DNA of 64,000 bases, from assembly GCF_039538365.1 (NCBI RefSeq), contig NZ_BAABCA010000005.1, positions 464,723-528,722 of the forward strand. The letters are read 5' to 3'. Under the pieces are notes generated by a model. The model saw only the letters and a program-made list of their open reading frames with translations, was not told where the DNA came from and made no database searches. Below, piece by piece: positions 44,774 to 53,732 of this stretch. This DNA is from Postechiella marina (GTDB lineage: Bacteria > Bacteroidota > Bacteroidia > Flavobacteriales > Flavobacteriaceae). Position 1 is the first letter of the stretch. Each line of letters begins with the position of its first letter. The position numbers and the translations under genes were made by a program.

Positions 44774-45633
44774 TTTTTCTACTTCTTAGCATACTTGCAT
44801 CTACTTTAATATTTATAATTTTTAAAAGCTTTACAAAATACAATGTAAATACTTTTCATGCTATTATAATTAATTATGCAATAGCCTGTTTTACTGGAGT
44901 ATTAAATTACGACGCTCCAATTTCTATAGCCAACATTATAAATGCCAAATGGTTTTTGGGCGCTTTATTTTTAGGCTTTTTATTTATATCTATATTTAAT
45001 GTAATGGCTTTAACTGCACAACGTAACGGGTTATCTGTTGCATCAGTAGCCAGTAAAATGAGTGTTATTATACCTATAATGTTTGGGTTATACGCCTATA
45101 ACGAAAGCGCTAATGCTTTAAAAGTTATCGGAATTATTTTAGCCTTAGTTGCTGTATATTTAACATCTATTAAAAACAAATCCATAGGTTTTACAACTAA
45201 AGGCTTATGGCTTCCCTTAACCCTTTTTTTAGGCTCTGGTATTTTAGACACCACGCTTAAATACATAGAAACAACACATGTAGCAAAAAACGGAATTCCT
45301 ATTTTTTCTGCAACTATATTTTTTATTGCAGGCTGTATTGGTGTTATTACTCTAGGAGCAAAAAGTATTAAAACTAAAATTAACTTTAACTACAAAAGTG
45401 TTGTTGGCGGATTTGTTTTAGGCATTGTAAATTATTATTCTATTTATCTATTACTAAAAGCTCTACAAGTAGACTCTTTCGAAAGTTCCACAATATTTAC
45501 AATAAACAATGTAGCTGTTGTTATGCTTACAACTCTTTTAGGCTTATTGCTTTACAGAGAAAAACTCTACATCAAAAACTGGATAGGTATTGGCTTTGCA
45601 ATTGTATCTATAATACTAATTAGCATTTCTTAA
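44770..45633 (+). CDS. EamA/DMT-family transporter
   Basis: 287 residues with ten predicted membrane helices in two homologous halves, typical of the drug/metabolite transporter superfamily. The start is a TTG whose bases overlap the TGA stop of the HAD gene (TTGA), so translation is probably coupled. Substrate unknown; a link to flavin precursors is only suggested by the operon. Confidence 0.82.
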   Translation: MIFLLLSILASTLIFIIFKSFTKYNVNTFHAIIINYAIACFTGVLNYDAPISIANIINAKWFLGALFLGFLFISIFNVMALTAQRNGLSVASVASKMSVIIPIMFGLYAYNESANALKVIGIILALVAVYLTSIKNKSIGFTTKGLWLPLTLFLGSGILDTTLKYIETTHVAKNGIPIFSATIFFIAGCIGVITLGAKSIKTKINFNYKSVVGGFVLGIVNYYSIYLLLKALQVDSFESSTIFTINNVAVVMLTTLLGLLLYREKLYIKNWIGIGFAIVSIILISIS

Positions 45634-45637
45634 AACC

Positions 45638-46243
45638 ATGGAAAAAGACACTTACAACACTATAAACGTAGCCAGCAAAGAAACTTTATACAAAGATAAA
45701 AACAGTAAGTTTTTTGGATATGCATTTCCTGTTTTTACAGAAGATGACGTAAAACCTATTATAGAAACATTAAAAAAACAACATCACGCTGCAAGACACT
45801 GGTGTTATGCTTATCAAATAGGAACCGAAAAAATTGCATTTAGAGCAAATGACGATGGAGAACCTAGCAATTCTGCGGGGATGCCAATTTATGGTCAAAT
45901 TCAATCCTTTAACGTTACTAACATACTAATAGTAGTGGTACGCTATTTTGGCGGAGTAAAACTAGGCGTTGGAGGTTTAATTAATGCTTACAAAACATCG
46001 GCGCAACTTACATTAGAAGCTTCTAAAATTTTAGAAAAAACCATTAATATTAATTACACTATCTCTTTTGAATATAAAAACATGAACAAAGTGATGCGTA
46101 TTATTAAAGAGAAAAATCTTAAAATAATAAGTCAGAAACTCGAATTAAGCTGCGATATTAAAATTTCTGTTAGAAAAAAAGATGCTAAAAGCACTTTAGA
46201 AGTTTTTAATAACCTCTACGAAATAACAATAAAAGAAGCTTAA
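45638..46243 (+). CDS. YigZ/IMPACT-family protein
   Basis: 201 residues. The UPF0029 N-terminal domain shows HAARHWCYAYQIG, NDDGEPSNSAGMPI and VVVRYFGGVKLGVGGL, all family hallmarks. A small C-terminal ferredoxin-like domain follows. The molecular function in bacteria is unclear. Last gene of the run starting at 42707; its stop overlaps the convergent thioesterase gene by four bases. Confidence 0.9.
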   Translation: MEKDTYNTINVASKETLYKDKNSKFFGYAFPVFTEDDVKPIIETLKKQHHAARHWCYAYQIGTEKIAFRANDDGEPSNSAGMPIYGQIQSFNVTNILIVVVRYFGGVKLGVGGLINAYKTSAQLTLEASKILEKTININYTISFEYKNMNKVMRIIKEKNLKIISQKLELSCDIKISVRKKDAKSTLEVFNNLYEITIKEA

Positions 46244-46644
46244 TCTAATTCATCAATAACATCTAGTATGTATTTTGGTGCACGCATTGGTTTATTCGTT
46301 TTAGTATCAATAAACACCAAAACAGTGCTTGCTGTGGTTAAAATATCTCCAGCTTCATTTGTTATTACATATTCAAATTCAATCTTGGCAGACGGTTTGT
46401 TTTTGAGTTGTGTTTTTACATTAATTACATCATCATAACCCACTGATTTTTTATAGTTTATATTCAAAGAAACTACAGGTAACATAACACCGTTTTCTTC
46501 CATGCTTTTATAAGAAACACCAAGTTTTCGCAACCACTCAATACGTCCCATTTCTAGATATAATGCATAATTACCATGATAAACTACCCCCATTTGATCG
46601 GTTTCACCGTATCTCACTCTTATTTGTATTTCGTCGAATTTCAT
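46240..46644 (-). CDS. Acyl-CoA thioesterase, YbgC/4HBT type
   Basis: 134 residues, single hotdog domain. The catalytic loop RYGETDQMGVVYHGNY includes Asp and His-Gly-Asn, as in YbgC and 4-hydroxybenzoyl-CoA thioesterases. It hydrolyses short acyl-CoA thioesters. Single gene, divergent from dnaA. Confidence 0.9.
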   Translation of the reverse strand: MKFDEIQIRVRYGETDQMGVVYHGNYALYLEMGRIEWLRKLGVSYKSMEENGVMLPVVSLNINYKKSVGYDDVINVKTQLKNKPSAKIEFEYVITNEAGDILTTASTVLVFIDTKTNKPMRAPKYILDVIDELD

Positions 46645-46834
46645 AGCTGTAATTAATATTTTTTTTGTAGTTTCGATTATCGTTTAAACATGCGGAAAAA
46701 TTTCTAAAAAATCAATAGAAAATCATTTTTTTTTTAAGATTTTTGTTCACATATTTGCAGCGCAATTGGGGGAAAGAAAATAATTCATATTCACCTATCA
46801 AATTAACTAACAAAACAACTATAAATTAGAATTA

Positions 46835-48262
46835 ATGAGTGAAACTGCGCAATCGGTATGGAATAATTGTCTAGAATTCATAAAGGATAATATCCAACCG
46901 CAAGCATACAAAACTTGGTTCGAGCCAATAAAAGCAGTTAAACTTACAGATAACGCTTTAAGCATTCAGGTACCTAGTAAATTCTTTTATGAGTGGCTTG
47001 AAGAGCATTATGTTAAAATACTAAAAGTATCTTTAACTAAAGAACTTGGAGAGAAAGCCAAACTTGTTTACATAATTAAAATGGAAAACACGTATGGCAA
47101 TAAACAACCTTTCACAGAAAAAATTCCTAGTTCTAATAGAACATCTGTAAAAGCGCAAGATGTAGATATTCCGTTTAACAATAAAAGTCCAGAATTAAGA
47201 AATCCATTTGTTATTCCTGGTATTAGAAATGTAAAAATTGAATCTCAGTTAAACCCTAATTACAGTTTCGAAAACTTTTTAGAAGGCGATTCTAATCGCT
47301 TAGCAAGAAGTGCTGGTTTAGCTGTTGCTGCAAAACCAGGAGGCACATCTTTTAATCCGCTATTAATTTTTGGTGGTGTTGGTTTAGGAAAAACACACTT
47401 AGCACATGCTATAGGTGTAGACATTAAAGATAAGCACCCAGAAAAGACCGTTTTATATATTTCTGCCGAAAAATTTACGCAACAGTATATAGACTCTGTT
47501 AAAAAAAATAATAGAAACGATTTTATTCATTTCTATCAAATTATAGATGTCCTTATTATTGATGATGTTCAGTTTTTATCTGGTAAATCAGGAACGCAAG
47601 ACGTGTTTTTCCATATATTTAATCACTTACATCAAAACGGGAAGCAAGTTATTTTAACAAGTGACAAAGCTCCGGTAGACATGCAAGATATAGAGCAACG
47701 CTTATTATCTCGATTTAAATGGGGACTTTCTGCTGAATTACAAAACCCTGATTTTGAAACTCGAGTTTCTATTTTAAGAAACAAATTATATCGTGATGGT
47801 GTGGAAATGCCTGAAGATATTATTGAATATGTTGCTAAAAACATAAAAAGCAACGTAAGAGAACTTGAAGGAGCTATTATTTCGTTAATTGCTCAATCGT
47901 CTTTCAACAAAAAAGAGATTACAATAGATTTAGCAAAAACAATTGTAGAAAAGTTTGTTAAAAACACCAAGCGCGAAGTCTCTATAGACTATATTCAAAA
48001 AATTGTGTCAGACTATTTCCAAATGGATGTAGACACATTACAATCTAAAACGAGAAAACGTCATATTGTACAAGCTAGGCAATTAGCTATGTTTTTTGCA
48101 AAAAAGTTAACCAAAGCTTCTTTAGCTAGTATTGGTTCTCAAATAGGAAAACGCGATCACGCAACAGTATTACATGCTTGTAAAACTGTAGACAACCTGT
48201 CGTCTACAGACAAACAATTTAGAAAATACGTAGAAGACATTACCAAAAAACTATCTGTTTAA
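46835..48262 (+). CDS. dnaA: Chromosomal replication initiator DnaA
   Basis: 475 residues. Domain I (1-~80) starts SVWNNCLEFIKDNI. The AAA+ domain has Walker A GGVGLGKTH with Lys186 and Walker B VLIIDDVQF. The C-terminal DNA-binding domain contains GSQIGKRDHATVLHACKTV. The upstream 190 bp contains no cluster of DnaA boxes, so an adjacent origin is not supported here. Confidence 0.97.
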   Translation: MSETAQSVWNNCLEFIKDNIQPQAYKTWFEPIKAVKLTDNALSIQVPSKFFYEWLEEHYVKILKVSLTKELGEKAKLVYIIKMENTYGNKQPFTEKIPSSNRTSVKAQDVDIPFNNKSPELRNPFVIPGIRNVKIESQLNPNYSFENFLEGDSNRLARSAGLAVAAKPGGTSFNPLLIFGGVGLGKTHLAHAIGVDIKDKHPEKTVLYISAEKFTQQYIDSVKKNNRNDFIHFYQIIDVLIIDDVQFLSGKSGTQDVFFHIFNHLHQNGKQVILTSDKAPVDMQDIEQRLLSRFKWGLSAELQNPDFETRVSILRNKLYRDGVEMPEDIIEYVAKNIKSNVRELEGAIISLIAQSSFNKKEITIDLAKTIVEKFVKNTKREVSIDYIQKIVSDYFQMDVDTLQSKTRKRHIVQARQLAMFFAKKLTKASLASIGSQIGKRDHATVLHACKTVDNLSSTDKQFRKYVEDITKKLSV

Positions 48263-48274
48263 AACACATTAGTT

Positions 48275-48727
48275 ATGACTAAAATTCTAATGGTTTGTTT
48301 AGGTAACATTTGCCGATCTCCATTAGCGGAAGGTATTTTAAAATCTAAATTACCAAAGAATAAATTTTTAGTAGACTCTGCTGGCACAGCAAGCTATCAT
48401 GTTGGTAATTCTCCAGATGTACGGTCTATTGCTGTTGCTAAAAAATACGGTTTAAACATTTCGAATTTAAAAGCACGACAATTTATTGCTGATGATTTTA
48501 ATGTGTTTGATTATATATATGTTATGGACACTTCAAACTACAACAATGTTATAGCATTAGCTAGTAATAAAACCGACAAAACTAAAGTAAATTACATACT
48601 TAACACGGTTTATCCCGATCAAAATTACGACGTACCAGACCCCTATTATGGAGGTAACCAAGGTTTCGAAAACATATACAAAATGCTAAACGAAGCTTGT
48701 ACTATAATAGCTAAAGATTTAATTTAA
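48275..48727 (+). CDS. Low-molecular-weight protein tyrosine phosphatase
   Basis: 150 residues. The P-loop CLGNICRS holds nucleophile Cys8 and Arg14, and the general acid is in DVPDPYYGG near the C-terminus. Typical length. Substrates may be tyrosine kinases of polysaccharide export, not visible here. It follows dnaA by 12 bp and may share its transcript. Confidence 0.93.
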   Translation: MTKILMVCLGNICRSPLAEGILKSKLPKNKFLVDSAGTASYHVGNSPDVRSIAVAKKYGLNISNLKARQFIADDFNVFDYIYVMDTSNYNNVIALASNKTDKTKVNYILNTVYPDQNYDVPDPYYGGNQGFENIYKMLNEACTIIAKDLI

Positions 48728-48781
48728 CATTAATCTTTTTAGTATTTTTAACATTCAACCGTTACTTAACAACTTTGATTT

Positions 48782-49498
48782 ATGAACACCGAAAAAGGAA
48801 AACTTTATCTTATACCAACAACTTTAGGAGACAACGAGCCTTTAGAAGTGTTACCTATGTCTGTAAAAAAAATAATAGAACTTACTGATACTTTTATTGT
48901 TGAAAACGAAAAAACTGCTCGTCGTTTTATAAAACGCATTAATTCTAGTAAAGTACAATCTAATTTAGAGATTTTTCATTTAAATAAATTTACAGACAGT
49001 AGCATATTGCCAGAGTTTTTAGAACCTTGCTTACGAGGTGTAAACGTAGGATTATTATCTGAAGCCGGTTGCCCCGGTGTAGCAGATCCAGGTGCAGATA
49101 TTGTAAAACTAGCACATGAAAAAGATATTAAAGTAGTTCCGTTGGTAGGACCGTCGTCTATTTTAATGGCCATGATGAGCTCTGGAATGAATGGTCAAAG
49201 TTTTTCTTTTAATGGTTATTTACCTATTGACAAGAGCGAACGCAAAGCAGAAATTAAACGATTAGAACGTTTATCGTTCGACCATAATCAATCCCAGATA
49301 TTTATAGAAACTCCTTATAGAAATAATAAAATGCTCGAAGATCTATCGAATATTTTAGGCGGTAACACCAACATATGTGTAGCTTGCGATATTACTTTAC
49401 CTACCGAATACATAAAAACATATACAGCCAACAATTGGAGCAAAAAAAAAGTAGACCTCCACAAGAGACCTACTATTTTTATAATTCATAAAAGCTAA
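48782..49498 (+). CDS. RsmI-like SAM-dependent methyltransferase
   Basis: 238 residues of the tetrapyrrole-methylase fold: GKLYLIPTTLGD at the N-terminus, SEAGCPGVADPG and VVPLVGPSSILMAMMSSG. It resembles RsmI, which methylates C1402 of 16S rRNA, but the N-terminal motif reads IPTTLGD rather than the IPTPIGN usual in RsmI. Bacteroidetes carry both a canonical RsmI and this variant, so it is probably a paralog with an uncertain target. Its ATG lies four bases after CAACTTTG, a near match to the promoter -7 consensus. Confidence 0.8.
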   Translation: MNTEKGKLYLIPTTLGDNEPLEVLPMSVKKIIELTDTFIVENEKTARRFIKRINSSKVQSNLEIFHLNKFTDSSILPEFLEPCLRGVNVGLLSEAGCPGVADPGADIVKLAHEKDIKVVPLVGPSSILMAMMSSGMNGQSFSFNGYLPIDKSERKAEIKRLERLSFDHNQSQIFIETPYRNNKMLEDLSNILGGNTNICVACDITLPTEYIKTYTANNWSKKKVDLHKRPTIFIIHKS

Positions 49499-49505
49499 AA
49501 AACTA

Positions 49506-50171
49506 TTAAATAGTATTTGCTTTAGCTTTTTTATTTGGTTTAAGAAAAGAAGTATCGTAACCCGAAAATCTTTTCATGTAATAACGTACCGTGGTACCAT
49601 AACCATCAGCAAAGTTATCTAAACCATAACTTCTTAAATACTTTTTTACACTTCCAGGACCTGCTAAATGCGCTGCAGCTAAAATACCAGACTCGGTAAC
49701 AACAATGCCATTTATGCGTTTTCCAACAAAATTCTTTATATCACGACGCAATATCCATTTATTTCTTTGCGCATTTGCAATAAAAGCTTTTTCTTGAAGT
49801 TTAGGGTTCTTTAAAAACTGATCGGTATTGTTTATACCAATTAATTTTAAAGTTCCTCGTCCAAATTGGTATTTCCCTAAATACCCATAAGTGTTGACAG
49901 TAAAATAATTACCACCAGATTCTTTAAAGGCCAACGCCTCTTTAAAACCAACAAAAGATTTTCCTAAATATGGAGAAAAAATTTTGTTTCCTTCTTTAGA
50001 TGCCAAAGTATTATCTTTAATACCTCCATCAAGACTTACCGTGTAATTTAATACTAAGCCTTCTGTTGAATACTTTTTTAAATCTAGCTCTTCGTTTGAC
50101 GAAAAAGACATTAACAATAAAAAAACAATTGATAATGTTAGACCTAAAATACTTGTAATATTCTTTGTCAT
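49506..50171 (-). CDS. Lysozyme-like (transglycosylase-type) exported protein
   Basis: 221 residues with an N-terminal hydrophobic segment (8-24), signal peptide or anchor. The C-terminal domain (~75-195) resembles the lysozyme-like fold: FKEALAFKESGGNYFTVN provides the probable catalytic Glu, then GYLGKYQFGRGTLKLIG and AAHLAGPGSVKKYL. It may cleave peptidoglycan. Family assignment is by motif only. Confidence 0.7.
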   Translation of the reverse strand: MTKNITSILGLTLSIVFLLLMSFSSNEELDLKKYSTEGLVLNYTVSLDGGIKDNTLASKEGNKIFSPYLGKSFVGFKEALAFKESGGNYFTVNTYGYLGKYQFGRGTLKLIGINNTDQFLKNPKLQEKAFIANAQRNKWILRRDIKNFVGKRINGIVVTESGILAAAHLAGPGSVKKYLRSYGLDNFADGYGTTVRYYMKRFSGYDTSFLKPNKKAKANTI

Positions 50172-50228
50172 GGTTTCTAAATTCTTCAGTGAAATTACAA
50201 TTTTAATTCACTTGAAATTTTGAGCGTG

Positions 50229-50236
50229 CAAAAGTA
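50229..50236 (-). promoter_or_regulatory. Promoter -7 element of the lysozyme-like gene
   Basis: The minus strand reads TACTTTTG, a perfect match, about 57 bases before the ATG at 50171. Confidence 0.45.
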
Positions 50237-50281
50237 AGCATTATTACGTTTTTATCAAAATAAATCGTTAATCAGCCAATA

Positions 50282-51202
50282 TCAAATGTAGAATAGATGA
50301 AATACACACCCTTTTTTATTAATTTCTAGAGTTGGAAAAGGTATTTTTATCATATTAAAAAAGCTAAAAATGGTCTTTAAAAAAGGAGAGTTTGTTTTAA
50401 TATTACTTAGGTTAACATCCAAACTTAAGTAATATTGCCTATATCTTGGCATGGTATTTACCACCTGATTATCAAGACCTTTATACCCTTCGACACCAGA
50501 CAACATGCCATCAGCTCCATACCCTACTGCTACATTTAGCCACTTTGGTATTTTACTTTCTTTAAAGAAAGCGTGAAGGTTTGTACTTAACCAATAAGTT
50601 TGGCCATTATAGTCTTTTAAAACTTGTTCTAAAAGGTTTTCTCCAAGCTTATCTGGTCGCATTTTCGCATATTTTGTATGATGAAAAGAGTACTTTAATG
50701 CTATACGCTGCTCTTTCCATAGTAATTCTTGACCAATATAGAGCCCAGTTCCTGTTCCATTTGCTATTATATCGCCCCAAGAAAACCCCCATTCTTTAGA
50801 ATGTCCATCTAACAATTCTACAGCTGTTAAAAAACCAAAACCTAAAGTACCACCATAAATTAATTGATTTTTTTTGCTTACTCCGCTCCAATTTAATAAT
50901 TGAGCGCCATGTTTTCCCATTTGATAAGATGTAAATACATGTCCAAGTTTATCCATTTGCATCCACTCACTATTATCATTTAAGGTATGGAATTTAGACC
51001 TTTCATAATCTGCATACCATAACTGATCTAGAGCTAAAAGAGTTAAACCTGTAAAAGCAGTTTCAGAAATTATAATTGCTTTTTTTCGTTTTACATTTAG
51101 GGTATCGCTTGGTGTTAAAAACGAGCTAAAAGAAGACTGCGAAAAAGAAGATGCAGATATAAAACTAAATAAAATGATATAAGTAAACCGAAAAAAACGC
51201 AC
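50282..51202 (-). CDS. DUF2279 family protein
   Basis: 306 residues with a signal peptide (SFISASSFSQ). The body shows the DUF2279/YfiM pattern: DKLGHVFTSYQMGKHG, ELLDGHSKEWGFSWGDIIANGTG. It ends in beta-rich segments with an aromatic-rich C-terminus, as in outer-membrane-associated proteins. Function unknown. It overlaps the end of mltG by one base and is the last gene of the dapF operon. Confidence 0.82.
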   Translation of the reverse strand: MRFFRFTYIILFSFISASSFSQSSFSSFLTPSDTLNVKRKKAIIISETAFTGLTLLALDQLWYADYERSKFHTLNDNSEWMQMDKLGHVFTSYQMGKHGAQLLNWSGVSKKNQLIYGGTLGFGFLTAVELLDGHSKEWGFSWGDIIANGTGTGLYIGQELLWKEQRIALKYSFHHTKYAKMRPDKLGENLLEQVLKDYNGQTYWLSTNLHAFFKESKIPKWLNVAVGYGADGMLSGVEGYKGLDNQVVNTMPRYRQYYLSLDVNLSNIKTNSPFLKTIFSFFNMIKIPFPTLEINKKGCVFHLFYI

Positions 51203-52245
51203 TATTTATTAATACCTTGAGAAGACAAATAACTTTGATATGCTCTCGCATTAGCATTATGCTGAGATAATGTTTTAGCGAATTTATGAAATCCAAAACG
51301 TTTAGCATCAGCTGCAAAATATATATATTTATGTTTTTCGAAATTTAAAACTGCATCAATAGCAGATATATCTGGCATTGCAATAAGTCCTGGTGGTAAA
51401 CCTCTATTTTTATAAGTATTGTAAGGAGACTCTATGTCTTTATGTACATTTAAAACACGCTTTATAACTGTATTTTTATACTTAGGTAGTTGATATGCAG
51501 CAAATTTTAATGTAGGATCTGCTTGTAATGGCATACCTATTCTTATTCTATTCATATATACACCAGCAATTCTTGGTTGCTCTGATGCTTGCTTAGACTC
51601 TTCGTAAACTATAGACGCCAATGCAATAACTTGATCTCTAGATAAACCTATAGCTTTTGCTTTTTTATTTCTTGAATCGTTCCAGAAACGGTTATACTCT
51701 ACAAGCATGCGGTCTCTAAATTTCTCGGCAGATGTATTCCAGAAAAACTCGTAACTATTTGGTAAATACATACCTAAACATGTGGCTTTATTAAAATCGT
51801 ATGTTTTTAAAAACGTCTTATCAGTCATTGCCTTTAATAACGATACACTGTCTGCTTCTATCTGCATACTAATACGCCCTGCTAATTTTTCTAGCGTTTC
51901 TTGATTATTAAAAGACACCTTTACTGGTAAATTTTTACTTCTAATAGAATTAATAATATCATTATTATTCATGCCTTTAGTAATAGCAAACCGTCCTGCT
52001 TTAATATTTGTGGTATACTTTTTTTGTTCTGCCAGAGCATCAAACTTATCTATATCCAATAAAAGAGGTTCTAACTGTTGACGCACCTCTTTATAAGTGG
52101 CGTTAGATTTGACATAAATAAAAGCTTTTTCGTTATTAAACGCTGTATTAGCAGTAAACATAGTTGAATAAACAAAATATGAAAATGCTGCTGCAGCAAC
52201 TAGGCCTAAAAGCGCAATGGCTAGAAGTATTTTTTTTATATACAT
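51202..52245 (-). CDS. mltG: Endolytic transglycosylase MltG
   Basis: 347 residues. One N-terminal membrane helix (5-29), then a LysM-like subdomain and the YceG catalytic domain with LASIVYEESKQ (catalytic Glu), GVYMNRIRIGMPLQADPT and NTYKNRGLPPGLI. It cuts nascent glycan strands of peptidoglycan at the inner membrane. Directly downstream of the GNAT gene with no spacer. Confidence 0.95.
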   Translation of the reverse strand: MYIKKILLAIALLGLVAAAAFSYFVYSTMFTANTAFNNEKAFIYVKSNATYKEVRQQLEPLLLDIDKFDALAEQKKYTTNIKAGRFAITKGMNNNDIINSIRSKNLPVKVSFNNQETLEKLAGRISMQIEADSVSLLKAMTDKTFLKTYDFNKATCLGMYLPNSYEFFWNTSAEKFRDRMLVEYNRFWNDSRNKKAKAIGLSRDQVIALASIVYEESKQASEQPRIAGVYMNRIRIGMPLQADPTLKFAAYQLPKYKNTVIKRVLNVHKDIESPYNTYKNRGLPPGLIAMPDISAIDAVLNFEKHKYIYFAADAKRFGFHKFAKTLSQHNANARAYQSYLSSQGINK

Positions 52246-52770
52246 TTAATTATTTATAAGCTGAAATAAATATTCGTTTTTAAAAGAACCTTTTACATAG
52301 TTCCAGTCTTTTTTTAATCCAATTTGCGTAAAACCATTATGAGCAAACAGTTTAACACTAGCTTTATTTTCTTCGGATATATTACAATATAATTGATGCA
52401 ATCCTAAATGCGAAAAACTATAATTTATAAGTAATTGTAGCGCTTCTTGCCCATAACCTTTATCTCGATTAATTTTATCTTTTATTAAAATACCAACACC
52501 TGCACGTTTGTTTTTAAAATCGAAATCGAATAAATCTATAAGGCCTAAAGCTCTATTTTTATAATTTGAAATAACCAAACGCAGTTGCTTAACCTCGTAA
52601 ATATCTTTATGGGCATGCTCTAAATACTGTTTAATTAAATATCTAGAATATGGTGTTTGTGTGTTGCTTATTTCCCATATAGATTCATCGTTTTCAATAG
52701 CATAAATAAAATCTAAATCTTCGGGTTCTAGCGCACGTAAAAAAATATGTTCTCCTTTAAGAGTTATCAT
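52246..52770 (-). CDS. GNAT-family N-acetyltransferase (RimJ/RimL-like)
   Basis: 174 residues beginning ITLKGEHIFLRALEPEDLDFIY, the usual start of RimL-type and aminosugar acetyltransferases. The acetyl-CoA site is DKINRDKGYGQEALQLLINYSF, and NISEENKASVKLFAHNGF lies at the end. Target unknown. It overlaps dapF by four bases. Confidence 0.87.
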   Translation of the reverse strand: MITLKGEHIFLRALEPEDLDFIYAIENDESIWEISNTQTPYSRYLIKQYLEHAHKDIYEVKQLRLVISNYKNRALGLIDLFDFDFKNKRAGVGILIKDKINRDKGYGQEALQLLINYSFSHLGLHQLYCNISEENKASVKLFAHNGFTQIGLKKDWNYVKGSFKNEYLFQLINN

Positions 52771-53540
52771 ATACTACCTTTAAATACTAGTTTAGCAGGT
52801 CCAATAAGCCAAATATTAGAATACGCATTATTGTCTTGAGCATCGAAAGACACTTGTAATTCACCACCTTCAACATTTAAATTTACAAGATTACTAGTCG
52901 TATGTTTTGTAGCATGCATAGCAATAGCAACACCAGTTACACCTGTACCACAAGACAAGGTTTCGTCTTCCACCCCACGCTCGTAAGTACGCACTCTAAA
53001 AGTCTGGTTATCAATTTTTTTTACAAAATTAACATTACTACCTGCTTCATTGTATGGTGCTCCGTACCTAATTTTAGCGCCAATCGATTTAATATCAAAA
53101 GTATCAATATTATCTTCAAATTGTACATGGTGTGGCGAACCGGTATTTAAAAATACATGACTTTTATATTTTTCAACCTTATCAACATCTCCCATATGTA
53201 ATTTTACAATACCATTGCTAATAGTGGCATTATGCACACCATCTATAGCTTCAAAAGTTGTACTATTATTAATTATTCCCAATTGCTTCGCAAAAGCAAC
53301 AGCACATCGCGCACCGTTACCACAAAAGCTTTTACTAGCATCGGCATTAAAATAAATCATTTCAAAATCTAAATCGGCATGATTTTCTATTAAAATAAGT
53401 CCGTCTGCTCCTATTCCAAAACGCCTGTCACACAACTCTGTAACACGTTTTGTATTATTTTTATTGAATGTTTGTTGACGATTATCAATCATCACAAAAT
53501 CATTTCCTGTTCCTTGATATTTATAAAAAGTCTGTTGCAT
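52767..53540 (-). CDS. dapF: Diaminopimelate epimerase
   Basis: 257 residues. Two catalytic cysteines are present: Cys73 in SFCGNGAR and Cys197 in LSCGTGVTG. They interconvert LL- and meso-diaminopimelate for peptidoglycan and lysine. First gene of the dapF-GNAT-mltG-DUF2279 operon. A promoter element lies at 53551-53558, and a GTTAAA repeat array begins 26 bases further upstream. Confidence 0.96.
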   Translation of the reverse strand: MQQTFYKYQGTGNDFVMIDNRQQTFNKNNTKRVTELCDRRFGIGADGLILIENHADLDFEMIYFNADASKSFCGNGARCAVAFAKQLGIINNSTTFEAIDGVHNATISNGIVKLHMGDVDKVEKYKSHVFLNTGSPHHVQFEDNIDTFDIKSIGAKIRYGAPYNEAGSNVNFVKKIDNQTFRVRTYERGVEDETLSCGTGVTGVAIAMHATKHTTSNLVNLNVEGGELQVSFDAQDNNAYSNIWLIGPAKLVFKGSI

Positions 53541-53550
53541 ATATAAAGCA

Positions 53551-53558
53551 CAAAGATA
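53551..53558 (-). promoter_or_regulatory. Promoter -7 element of the dapF operon
   Basis: The minus strand reads TATCTTTG, a perfect match, 10 bases before the dapF ATG. Confidence 0.5.
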
Positions 53559-53583
53559 TAAAACTTATACCATATTTTTGATT

Positions 53584-53622
53584 GTTAAACGCACGTTAAA
53601 ATTGACGTTAAAAATCGTTAAA
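53584..53622. promoter_or_regulatory. Four-copy GTTAAA direct-repeat operator between dapF and the DegP gene
   Basis: GTTAAA occurs at 53584, 53595, 53607 and 53617, spaced 11, 12 and 10 bp, all in one orientation. This is the arrangement bound by tandem OmpR-type regulators. Its ends lie 26-27 bases from the dapF -7 element and from a TAATTTTA sequence at 53649 that may be the DegP promoter. RprY is the obvious candidate because similar boxes precede rprX. Confidence 0.5.
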
Positions 53623-53732
53623 ACATAAAATTGAATTCAATAAATAAGTAATTTTAATTGTTATTAGAAAAAAACATATTAATAAAACGATTATAATAAC
53701 TGATAAAACAGATAATTAAAACACTTACAAAC

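Noticed and set aside
46645..46834. Possible replication origin upstream of dnaA
   Set aside because: Only one weak DnaA-box-like sequence (TTGTTCACA) was found, with no cluster or AT-rich unwinding repeats that stand out from the background.
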